Below, one piece after another: positions 1 through 5,142 of a stretch of 5,142 nt of DNA. The position numbers and the translations under genes are program-made. Under the pieces are notes generated by a model. The model had not been told where the DNA came from. It saw only the letters and a list, made by a program, of their open reading frames with translations, and did no database searches. The stretch spans positions 1-5,142 of the forward strand of contig JAHEME010000278.1 in assembly GCA_024643825.1 (NCBI GenBank). The letters are read 5' to 3'. The first letter of the stretch is position 1. Each line of letters opens with the position of its first letter. Origin of the DNA: Chloroflexota bacterium. GTDB taxonomy: Bacteria; Chloroflexota; Anaerolineae; Aggregatilineales; UBA3940.

Positions 1-583
1 AATCCTGAAAGCGACCGGGAATTGCTATCTGGAGGGTTACTTGCAGAATGAAGGCGATTTCGCTGAGATTGCCAGCGTGATCCGCCAGGACTTTACCCTG
101 CGCGAACCCATGAGCAACCAGGCCCGCGAATTCATGGCCCGGATCGAAGCTGCCGAAAACCCAGTAGCAGTCGGGATTCGCCGAGGGGATTATGTAACTG
201 GCAAGGAAGTCACCGAAAAGATAGGGCTGCTGCCCATGTCCTACTATGAGAAGGCCATCAAACGGATGGCAGAGCTAGTCCCTAACCCCCATTTCTTCCT
301 TTCCTCAGACGAACCGGAATGGGTCGCCGAGAATATGAAACTGGACTATCCTTCGACGATAGTCCCCGATCTCGGCAGAGAACACGTCGGCGAGCAGTTG
401 AGCTTTCTGCGAGCCTGCAAACACTTTATTGTCGCCAATAGTTCCTTTCATTGGTGGGGGGCATGGTTATCGGAAAACCCGGACAAGCATGTACTGGCCC
501 CCCGATCCGTGGTTTCGCAGCACAGAGTGGAATGCAATATTTTCACTCCCTTCTTCATGGGAAACGGTGGCGTTCCAGTTTGA
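1..583 (+). CDS. GT11-family alpha-1,2-fucosyltransferase, 5' end missing
   Basis: The enzyme is predicted to transfer L-fucose from GDP-fucose to a galactose-type acceptor in a surface glycan, acting at the cytoplasmic face of the membrane. The frame is already open at the left edge (first whole codon at base 2), and 193 residues are visible. GT11 enzymes are usually near 290 residues, so about 100 N-terminal residues lie outside the window. The TTG at 41 is an internal Leu codon, because the upstream residues NCYLEGY already match the family. The nucleotide-binding motif reads GIRRGDY (173-193), where most relatives have HxRRGDY. Other family signatures are SDEPEW, LRACKHFIVANSSFHWWGAW (ending at 466) and LAPRSV. 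The next gene, fcl, starts 36 bp after the TGA and makes the donor sugar, which supports the call and suggests co-transcription. The family assignment is firm; the exact linkage and acceptor are inference. Confidence 0.88.
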   Translation, partial: ILKATGNCYLEGYLQNEGDFAEIASVIRQDFTLREPMSNQAREFMARIEAAENPVAVGIRRGDYVTGKEVTEKIGLLPMSYYEKAIKRMAELVPNPHFFLSSDEPEWVAENMKLDYPSTIVPDLGREHVGEQLSFLRACKHFIVANSSFHWWGAWLSENPDKHVLAPRSVVSQHRVECNIFTPFFMGNGGVPV

Positions 584-606
584 ACGGTAGTTAATGCGAC
601 TCAGCC

Positions 607-613
607 GGAAGGA
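607..613 (+). promoter_or_regulatory. Ribosome binding site for fcl
   Basis: GGAAGGA lies 6 bp before the ATG at 620 and fixes that start. It sits in the 36-bp gap after the fucosyltransferase gene. No promoter is evident in that gap, which fits translation from a shared transcript. Confidence 0.75.
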
Positions 614-619
614 ATCGTA

Positions 620-1567
620 ATGGATTTCTGGAAAGAAACTCGATTTGTCGTTACAGGCGGGGGCGGCTTTCTCGGCAGCTTCGTCGTCGAGGCATTGCAG
701 AAACGTGGCGCGCAGCAGGTGATCGTTCCGCGCAAGGCCCAGTACGATCTGCGCGAACGAGAAGCGACGCTCGATCTGCTGAATGACGCCCACCCTGAGG
801 TCATCATCCATATGGCCGCCGTCGTCGGCGGAATCGGGGCCAACCGCGAACACCCTGCCGAGTTCTTCTACGAAAACCTCATGATGGGCGTGGGCTTGAT
901 GCACGAGGCATGGCGCGCCGGGGTAAAGAAGTTTGTCAGCATCGGAACCGTATGTGCCTACCCCCGGATTACGCCCGTACCCTTCCAGGAGGACGATCTC
1001 TGGAGGGGCTATCCCGAAGAGACCAACGCGCCATACGGCCTCGCCAAAAAGATGCTGCTCGTTCAGGGGGATGCGTATCGCCAGCAGTACGGGTTCAACT
1101 CGATCTTTCTGCTGCCGACCAACCTCTACGGCCCACGTGATAACTTCGACCCGGCTTCTTCCCATGTGATCCCGGCCCTGATCCGCAAATGCTACGAGGC
1201 CAAACAGCGCGGCGATTCGCACATCAATGCCTGGGGGACTGGCTCCCCTACTCGCGAATTTCTATACGTCGAAGACGCAGCAGAAGGCATCCTGTTGGCG
1301 ACAGAGAAATACAATGACCCCGCCCCGGTCAATCTGGGGTCTGGCAAAGAGATCAGCATCCGCGACCTGACCCACCTGATTGCCGAGTTCGTCGGCTTTG
1401 AAGGGGAGATCGTATGGGACGCCACCAAGCCGGACGGTCAACCCCGCCGAATGCTTGATACCAACCGCGCCAGAGAATCCTTCGGTTTTCAGGCCCAGGT
1501 AGACTTTCACGAGGGGCTGAAGCGCACGGTCGATTGGTATCTCAGCGAGGGGCACATTTCAGAATAG
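620..1567 (+). CDS. fcl: GDP-L-fucose synthase (GDP-4-keto-6-deoxy-D-mannose 3,5-epimerase-4-reductase)
   Basis: This cytosolic NADPH-dependent enzyme of the extended SDR family epimerises and reduces GDP-4-keto-6-deoxymannose to GDP-L-fucose. The 315-residue length is normal for the family. The N-terminal Rossmann fold has TGGGGFLG at residues 12-19. The catalytic set is complete: Thr110 in GTVCAYP in the place of the SDR Ser/Thr, Cys112 as the epimerase cysteine, Tyr139 and Lys143 in YGLAK, and His182 in SSHVIPAL. The family hallmarks NLYGPRDNF (168-176), GTGSPTREFLYVEDAA (206-221) and KPDGQPRRMLDT (270-281) follow. The start at 620 has a good ribosome binding site. Upstream is a fucosyltransferase that would use its product. 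The GDP-mannose dehydratase that supplies its substrate is not in the window. No clear terminator follows the TAG. The alternative name wcaG refers to the same enzyme. Confidence 0.96.
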   Translation: MDFWKETRFVVTGGGGFLGSFVVEALQKRGAQQVIVPRKAQYDLREREATLDLLNDAHPEVIIHMAAVVGGIGANREHPAEFFYENLMMGVGLMHEAWRAGVKKFVSIGTVCAYPRITPVPFQEDDLWRGYPEETNAPYGLAKKMLLVQGDAYRQQYGFNSIFLLPTNLYGPRDNFDPASSHVIPALIRKCYEAKQRGDSHINAWGTGSPTREFLYVEDAAEGILLATEKYNDPAPVNLGSGKEISIRDLTHLIAEFVGFEGEIVWDATKPDGQPRRMLDTNRARESFGFQAQVDFHEGLKRTVDWYLSEGHISE

Positions 1568-1678
1568 GAAGCAGAAAACGAACACAGGCTGCTGCGTGAT
1601 CGCTAAAATCCTTTGAGAGCTTTACGAGAAACAGCTTTCCGCCATCAGTCATACGCTATCCCCTTCCTCACCCACATG

Positions 1679-1687
1679 TGCTACAAT
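1679..1687 (+). promoter_or_regulatory. Putative extended -10 promoter for the PhzF-family gene
   Basis: TGCTACAAT is an extended -10 element (TGn plus TACAAT at 1682-1687, five of six bases matching TATAAT). No good -35 box lies 16-18 bp upstream, which extended -10 promoters can tolerate. Transcription would begin near 1694 and give a leader of about 40 bases before the GTG at 1734. The rest of the 1568-1733 gap shows no other element and no convincing terminator for the fucose genes. Confidence 0.5.
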
Positions 1688-1720
1688 CAGCGTTAGCCAG
1701 AATCTGACCATGCCTTAACC

Positions 1721-1725
1721 GGAGG
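1721..1725 (+). promoter_or_regulatory. Ribosome binding site deciding a GTG start
   Basis: GGAGG lies 8 bp before the GTG at 1734. The strong site at good spacing, with PhzF homology beginning immediately after, supports GTG rather than a later ATG. Confidence 0.8.
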
Positions 1726-1733
1726 TTAACAAG

Positions 1734-2657
1734 GTGAGACGCTACCGCTTTGTCCAGGCCGATGTATTCACCGAAATGATCTTCGGCGGCAATCCCGTGG
1801 CTGTATTCCCGGATGCCGAGGGTCTCACGGACCAGGAAATGCAGAAGATCGCGCGGGAGATGAACCTCTCGGAGACAGCCTTCGTGCTGCCCCCCACTGA
1901 TAAACGCGCCGATGTCCGGGTGCGATTCTTCACCCCCAACACCGAGCTTCCCTTCGCCGGGCATCCATCAATTGGAACCCATATCGTGCTCGCCGCCGAG
2001 AATCGCTACGAGATCAGCGGCCCGGTGACGCGCATTTTTCAGCAGATCGGCGTGGGCATCCTCGCGGTAGATCTGATCACCGATGGCAGCGGCAAAACCG
2101 ACCGCGCAGTGATGACCCAGGGAGAAGCGCGGCATGGCGCGGTTTATGAAGATCGCAAGCAGCTTGCGAAGGCATTGGGTCTGGGGGAGAAAGACATTCA
2201 CCCCGACCTACCCGCTCAAGTGTACTCGACCGGACTTCCTGGCCTGATCATCCCGATCTCTTCTCTGGAAGCCATCCAGCGCATTCACCTGAACGTGAGT
2301 TTATTCAACGAGATTTGCCGGGGGATGAGCGTCACGGGCGCGGAAGTATTCACACTGGAAACGCTCGATAAGGCCCACCACGTTCATGTGCGCAACTTCG
2401 ACCCGCTGGTCGGCGTGTTTGAAGACCCCGCCACCGGGAGTTCAGCGGGCGCGTTGGGCGCGTATCTGTTGGCGAAGGGCTGCTTCGAATTCGAGCACGA
2501 ATCCTCGACTACCCACATGGTCATGGAGCAGGGCTACGAGATCGACCGCCCCAGCCTGATCGAAGTCGAGGTGGACATCAAAGAGGGTGCCGTGAGTGAA
2601 GTCCGCGTCGGGGGCCAGGTGGTGATTGTGATGGAAGGCGAGTTGATGCTTTCCTGA
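1734..2657 (+). CDS. PhzF-family protein (diaminopimelate-epimerase-like fold isomerase)
   Basis: The 307-residue protein belongs to the PhzF/YddE family, named for the phenazine-pathway isomerase. Most members outside phenazine clusters have no known substrate. It has the two pseudo-symmetric lobes of the family. The N-terminal lobe carries VDVF-like and FGGNPVAVF segments, the catalytic Glu47 in NLSETAFV and TPNTELPFAGHPSIG (67-81, His77). The C-terminal lobe carries FEDPATGSSAG (229-239, with Asp231 matching the second active-site acid) and EQGYEIDRPS (265-274). All key residues are present, so it is probably active. No signal peptide or membrane segment is seen, so it is cytosolic. It has its own likely promoter and a good ribosome binding site. 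No other phenazine gene is nearby, so phenazine synthesis should not be inferred. Family membership is sure; the reaction is unknown. Confidence 0.93.
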   Translation: MRRYRFVQADVFTEMIFGGNPVAVFPDAEGLTDQEMQKIAREMNLSETAFVLPPTDKRADVRVRFFTPNTELPFAGHPSIGTHIVLAAENRYEISGPVTRIFQQIGVGILAVDLITDGSGKTDRAVMTQGEARHGAVYEDRKQLAKALGLGEKDIHPDLPAQVYSTGLPGLIIPISSLEAIQRIHLNVSLFNEICRGMSVTGAEVFTLETLDKAHHVHVRNFDPLVGVFEDPATGSSAGALGAYLLAKGCFEFEHESSTTHMVMEQGYEIDRPSLIEVEVDIKEGAVSEVRVGGQVVIVMEGELMLS

Positions 2658-2718
2658 TCCGCGTATGCCGGATGTCCATTCGAGCCACTGAACCGGGAGC
2701 CACATTCTCTACCTGCGT

Positions 2719-4200
2719 ATGCCTTCTTCCGATGCCGTCGAACGCGCACTCCGATTAGAGCGAGCAGGCCGCCGTGACGCGGCCCGTTTGTTGTTAGAGA
2801 GTGCCCTCAAATCCGAGCCAGATAACATCGAGGCATGGACGCTGCTGGCGCACCTTGCCTACGATCTCCAGGACCCGTCGCGCACTATCTATGCGCTGGA
2901 ACAGGTGGTGCGCCTCGAACCGGACAACCTGCGCGCGCAGGAACATCTGCACTACCTCACCGGGCGCACATCCGCGCCGCCTCCACCCGACCCCGTCTCA
3001 CCGCCCCCGATTGAAGCACCCCGTACCCGGCGTGGCGTGCGCTGGGCACTCGGCGCTGGACTGGCAGCGATCCTGCTGGCAGGGATAGGTTCGCAGATTC
3101 CGGCGCTTCGTGCGCGGATCGTGCCAGTGCAGGCGGAAGCGGCTCCCGCTGCTCTCTATGGGAATTCCCCGTCAGCCAGTGCGGGAAGCCCGCTGCTGGC
3201 CTATATCCCGCGCCAACTGGCGCGGCTGACCCGCAGCGAACAGACCAGTCCCACGATCCCAACCCCGCACCCTACTCCGGCGGAGCCTCCCGCCCTGGTC
3301 GATTACCAGCCCCTCGCCGACGCGCTGGAAGCGCATCGACGCTACACCGCCGTCAAAAGCGGCTATGATCTGGGCATCGGCTTTGTGGATGTGGCGACCG
3401 GGCAGGTGATCAACATCGAAGGCGATACCCGCTATCATGCCATGAGCAGCTTCAAGGGGCCGCTGTCAGCATATTATCTATGGCTGCTGGAACGCGGGCA
3501 GATCGCCGAGCAGCCCGGCGACCGTGATCATCTGGCACGCATGCTCGATATCAGCGCCAACACCGATACCTCGTGTATCTTCCAGCGCGTGGGCGGGATC
3601 GCCCCGTTCAATGACTGGCTCGCCGATCAAGGCCTCACGCGAGAAAACAACTTCGTGCTCAAGTGGCAGGAGTGGGACTGCGCCGATGCGGGGAGCTATC
3701 ACCCGCCGATTGACTGGCGTTACAGCCGGGGCGATGCCGTCCTCGGCTTGCCGGGTGGCTCCGAACTACTCGCCTGCCCGATCCCGCAGCTCCCCTGTGA
3801 CAAAGCCTTCGCTCCCGTCGAACTGGCGGAATGGTACGCGCGCCTTTATCGCGGCGAGGTGATCGGCCCCGCCTATCGGGACATCCTGTTCAGCCTCATG
3901 CACGGCTATTACGGACAGGCACTATTCATGCAGAATCAGGCCGCTGCCCCCGGCGTGACCGTCTACGTCAAGGGGGGCAGCTTCGAGGCGACCGACGAAT
4001 ACCGCGAGAACTTCGTCAACGAGGCCGGGCTGGTGGTGACTCCGTACGGAACCTTCGCGCTCACGGTATTCATGCAGCAGAACCCGGAATGGCCGGGCAC
4101 ATGGCCGATCTCCGAAGCAGCGCGGATCGCGACCGAGTACTTCGAGCAAACGCACCTGACAACGGTGGGCAGCCCACCCCCTGCGCAGGGGGATCAGTAG
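2719..4200 (+). CDS. Membrane-anchored TPR protein with extracytoplasmic class A beta-lactamase-like serine hydrolase domain
   Basis: The 493-residue protein has three parts. Residues 5-80 form about two TPR units, each ending in an EPDN turn (33-36 and 67-70). A Pro-rich stretch and RTRR precede one hydrophobic helix at about 107-127, so the TPRs should be cytoplasmic. A Thr/Pro linker (176-193) leads to a hydrolase domain (about 196-480) resembling the Beta-lactamase2 (PF13354) group. That domain has SSFK (243-246, nucleophile Ser243), SAN (279-281, for SxN/SDN), KGG (418-420, for KTG) and the AGLVVTPYGTFALTVF strands (436-451). The omega-loop ExxLN motif of true class A enzymes is not visible, so lactam hydrolysis is uncertain and a role on peptidoglycan or another peptide is equally possible. 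Cys286, Cys321, Cys353 and Cys360 could form disulfides outside the cell. The ATG at 2719 lacks a close Shine-Dalgarno: GGGAG at 2695-2699 is 19 bp away, and TGA at 2689 closes the frame upstream. Confidence 0.83.
   Translation: MPSSDAVERALRLERAGRRDAARLLLESALKSEPDNIEAWTLLAHLAYDLQDPSRTIYALEQVVRLEPDNLRAQEHLHYLTGRTSAPPPPDPVSPPPIEAPRTRRGVRWALGAGLAAILLAGIGSQIPALRARIVPVQAEAAPAALYGNSPSASAGSPLLAYIPRQLARLTRSEQTSPTIPTPHPTPAEPPALVDYQPLADALEAHRRYTAVKSGYDLGIGFVDVATGQVINIEGDTRYHAMSSFKGPLSAYYLWLLERGQIAEQPGDRDHLARMLDISANTDTSCIFQRVGGIAPFNDWLADQGLTRENNFVLKWQEWDCADAGSYHPPIDWRYSRGDAVLGLPGGSELLACPIPQLPCDKAFAPVELAEWYARLYRGEVIGPAYRDILFSLMHGYYGQALFMQNQAAAPGVTVYVKGGSFEATDEYRENFVNEAGLVVTPYGTFALTVFMQQNPEWPGTWPISEAARIATEYFEQTHLTTVGSPPPAQGDQ
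4164..4178 (+). repeat. Inverted repeat inside the end of the hydrolase gene
   Basis: GGTGGGC and GCCCACC are perfect 7-base arms around a single A. As RNA this would fold as a 6-bp stem with a CAG loop. It lies in the codons of the C-terminal tail and overlaps the next inverted repeat by two bases. Confidence 0.7.
4177..4192 (+). repeat. Perfect 16-bp palindrome just before the stop codon
   Basis: CCCCCTGCGCAGGGGG is a perfect palindrome ending 5 bases before the TAG at 4198. It could form a 6-bp stem with a GCGC loop. No T tract follows, so it is not a standard intrinsic terminator. It might slow polymerase, protect the mRNA 3' end or bind a dimeric protein. Confidence 0.7.
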
Positions 4201-4207
4201 GCGGCAT

Positions 4208-4223
4208 TCTACGTTTTCGTAGA
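4208..4223 (+). repeat. Short hairpin after the hydrolase stop codon
   Basis: TCTACG, a TTTT loop and CGTAGA form a perfect 6-bp stem beginning 7 bases after the stop. No T run follows, so at best it is a weak or non-canonical terminator. It is the third inverted repeat within 60 bases. Confidence 0.6.
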
Positions 4224-4248
4224 GCGACTATTGCTGCGATAACCCCAC

Positions 4249-4280
4249 CCCAATCCCACCTCTTTTGTCCCAATCCCGCC
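4249..4280 (+). repeat. 12-bp direct repeat with 20-bp period at a promoter
   Basis: CCCAATCCCACC (4249-4260) recurs as CCCAATCCCGCC (4269-4280), with 11 of 12 bases identical and an offset of exactly 20 bp, close to two helical turns. The second copy overlaps the end of the putative -35 box and the spacer. This could be a two-site operator for the downstream gene; that role is inference. Confidence 0.5.
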
Positions 4281-4293
4281 GCTGGGTTACAAT
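4265..4293 (+). promoter_or_regulatory. Putative sigma-70-type promoter for the coiled-coil gene
   Basis: TTGTCC (4265-4270, four of six matches to TTGACA) and TACAAT (4288-4293) are separated by 17 bp. Transcription would start near 4300, about 30 bases before the ATG at 4330. The 129-bp gap after the hydrolase gene otherwise holds only the hairpin and the direct repeat listed separately. Confidence 0.6.
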
Positions 4294-4317
4294 GCTGCCA
4301 TTCTTGCGATTGAGAGT

Positions 4318-4323
4318 GGGAGG
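4318..4323 (+). promoter_or_regulatory. Ribosome binding site choosing ATG 4330 over ATG 4326
   Basis: GGGAGG lies 6 bp before the ATG at 4330 but only 2 bp before an out-of-frame ATG at 4326. The spacing favours 4330, whose frame stays open to the window edge; the frame from 4326 closes after 61 codons. Confidence 0.8.
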
Positions 4324-4329
4324 CAATGT

Positions 4330-5142
4330 ATGGGGCGTCGGAATGTGATACCCAGTGGTGCAACGATCCTCGCCTGGCTGGGCGTGATCGGCACCCTGCT
4401 TGGCATTATCGGATTCTTCGTGAGCGATCTACCCGGCTTGCTGGGAGGTACTCAGAATCAGGGTCTCAGCGAGCAGGACATCGTCGCGACTCTCTCCGCG
4501 CTTCAGGATGACAAGGAGCGCGCCGAGCTTCAACTAACGCAGATTGCCGTTGCCAACCAGCAGGCCGCCAACCAGTCTACCCAGCAGGCGATTGCCCAGC
4601 AGCAGGCCGAATTCCAGGCGACGGTGGATGCCGTGCGCGCCGAGCAGGAAGCCTTCGTCTCGACTCAAAACGCCATCGCCGCCGTGACTGCCACCTTCGA
4701 TGCCGCCAACGCACTCAGCACGCAGGCCGCTCTCGACGTAACCGCGACCGCTGCCGCCATCGCGCAGATTCCGCCTACCAATACGCCCGCCCCTACCATC
4801 ACACCTACCCCCGCCCCGGTCGGCGACTATCGCGCGCTGGTGGGGGCCACCGCAGGAACCAACGGGGATGGTCGTCTGAGCTTCACCATGCAAACCGCCC
4901 AATCGATCCCCGACCCCGCCCCCGATGGGCTGACCTATGTCTGGTCACTGGATACCGACCGCGACCCGGCGACCGGACTCTCGGTACAGGATATCGGCGT
5001 GGATATGCGTATCACCGTGAAATTTGACAGTGGTTCGTGGATCGGCACGGTGCGCAGCGTCGCCGCCGATGGGGAACTCGGCGATCCGTTCCTCTTTCTC
5101 GATATCAGTATTGAGGGGGCCAGCGTTTCGGCAATTCTGGAT
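4330..5142 (+). CDS. Membrane-anchored coiled-coil protein with unrecognised beta-rich domain, 3' end missing
   Basis: The frame is open for 271 codons to the right edge with no stop, so the gene is truncated by the window. MGRRN precedes a hydrophobic segment at about residues 10-33, predicted as an uncleaved anchor with the N-terminus inside. Residues 44-140 are rich in Gln and Ala and form a heptad pattern: hydrophobic residues every seven positions (Ile88, Phe95, Val102, Phe109, Ile116, Phe123), mostly with Gln at the other core position. A Pro/Thr-rich linker (148-163) leads to a domain from about 166 that looks beta-rich, with YVWSLDTDRDPATG (203-216) and QDIGVDMRITVKF (220-232). I do not recognise that domain. 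The acidic DTDRD segment could bind calcium, but this is speculation. The gene has its own likely promoter and a strong ribosome binding site. It shares a single-anchor, large-ectodomain design with the gene upstream. The call as a real gene is firm; the function is unknown. Confidence 0.85.
   Translation, partial: MGRRNVIPSGATILAWLGVIGTLLGIIGFFVSDLPGLLGGTQNQGLSEQDIVATLSALQDDKERAELQLTQIAVANQQAANQSTQQAIAQQQAEFQATVDAVRAEQEAFVSTQNAIAAVTATFDAANALSTQAALDVTATAAAIAQIPPTNTPAPTITPTPAPVGDYRALVGATAGTNGDGRLSFTMQTAQSIPDPAPDGLTYVWSLDTDRDPATGLSVQDIGVDMRITVKFDSGSWIGTVRSVAADGELGDPFLFLDISIEGASVSAILD

Noticed and set aside
953..973. Thr110 instead of Ser in the GDP-fucose synthase active site
   Set aside because: SDR enzymes use Ser or Thr at this place, and GT(I/V)CAYP is a known variant in this branch of the family, so it is not a defect.
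467..1222. A 251-codon open frame on the minus strand
   Set aside because: It lies across the end of the fucosyltransferase gene and most of fcl, both certain genes. Its translation shows no recognisable motif and it is a codon-bias shadow.
1568..1678. Terminator after fcl
   Set aside because: AGCTTT repeats directly rather than as an inverted repeat, and no stem followed by a T run was found.
1734..2657. Phenazine biosynthesis in this organism
   Set aside because: PhzF-like proteins are common in bacteria that make no phenazines, and no other phz gene is in the window.
3831..4313. A 160-codon + frame overlapping the hydrolase gene and the following gap
   Set aside because: Its composition is Arg/Gly/Pro-rich like an out-of-frame reading. 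The hydrolase frame it overlaps has conserved motifs up to its end.
4326..4511. A 61-codon + frame starting at ATG 4326
   Set aside because: Its ATG is only 2 bp from GGGAGG, and its frame overlaps the 271-codon frame from 4330, which has a membrane helix and a clear heptad pattern.
4534..4902. A 122-codon minus-strand frame rich in Gly and Arg
   Set aside because: It is the reverse of the Ala/Gln-rich coiled-coil codons. It has no motif and no sign of a start signal was noted.

Overview
The window is a piece of a bacterial chromosome carrying five protein-coding genes, all on the + strand. The first gene is cut by the left edge and the last by the right edge. The DNA is moderately GC-rich. 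Two extracytoplasmic proteins carry Pro/Thr-rich linkers of the TPTPAP kind. One protein has an N-terminal TPR module followed by a single membrane helix. Two intergenic regions have TACAAT -10 boxes. Together these suggest a Chloroflexota bacterium, perhaps Anaerolineae-like. That placement is inference from style; the window contains no marker gene.

Left part (1-1567): the 3' portion of a GT11-type alpha-1,2-fucosyltransferase, then, 36 bp later, GDP-L-fucose synthase (fcl). The second enzyme makes the activated sugar that the first transfers, so the pair looks like the right-hand end of a surface-polysaccharide or glycoprotein fucosylation cluster. GDP-mannose 4,6-dehydratase would be expected further left, outside the window.

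Middle (1568-2657): a 166-bp gap with an extended -10 promoter and a strong ribosome binding site leads to a complete PhzF-family isomerase-like gene with a GTG start. It looks like a separate transcription unit.

Right part (2719-5142): two membrane-anchored proteins with the same topology, a short or modular cytoplasmic N-terminus, one helix and a large extracytoplasmic part. The first has cytoplasmic TPRs and an outer class A beta-lactamase-like serine hydrolase domain. The second runs off the right edge. It has a long Gln/Ala-rich coiled coil with a very regular heptad pattern, a Pro/Thr-rich linker and an unrecognised, probably beta-rich domain. Between them (4201-4329) lie inverted repeats around the stop codon, a plausible -35/-10 promoter and a 12-bp direct repeat overlapping that promoter.

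No RNA genes, insertion sequences or CRISPR arrays were seen, and no minus-strand frame looks like a real gene. Nothing here proves a new system. The most unusual items are the TPR/beta-lactamase-fold fusion and the coiled-coil protein beside it.
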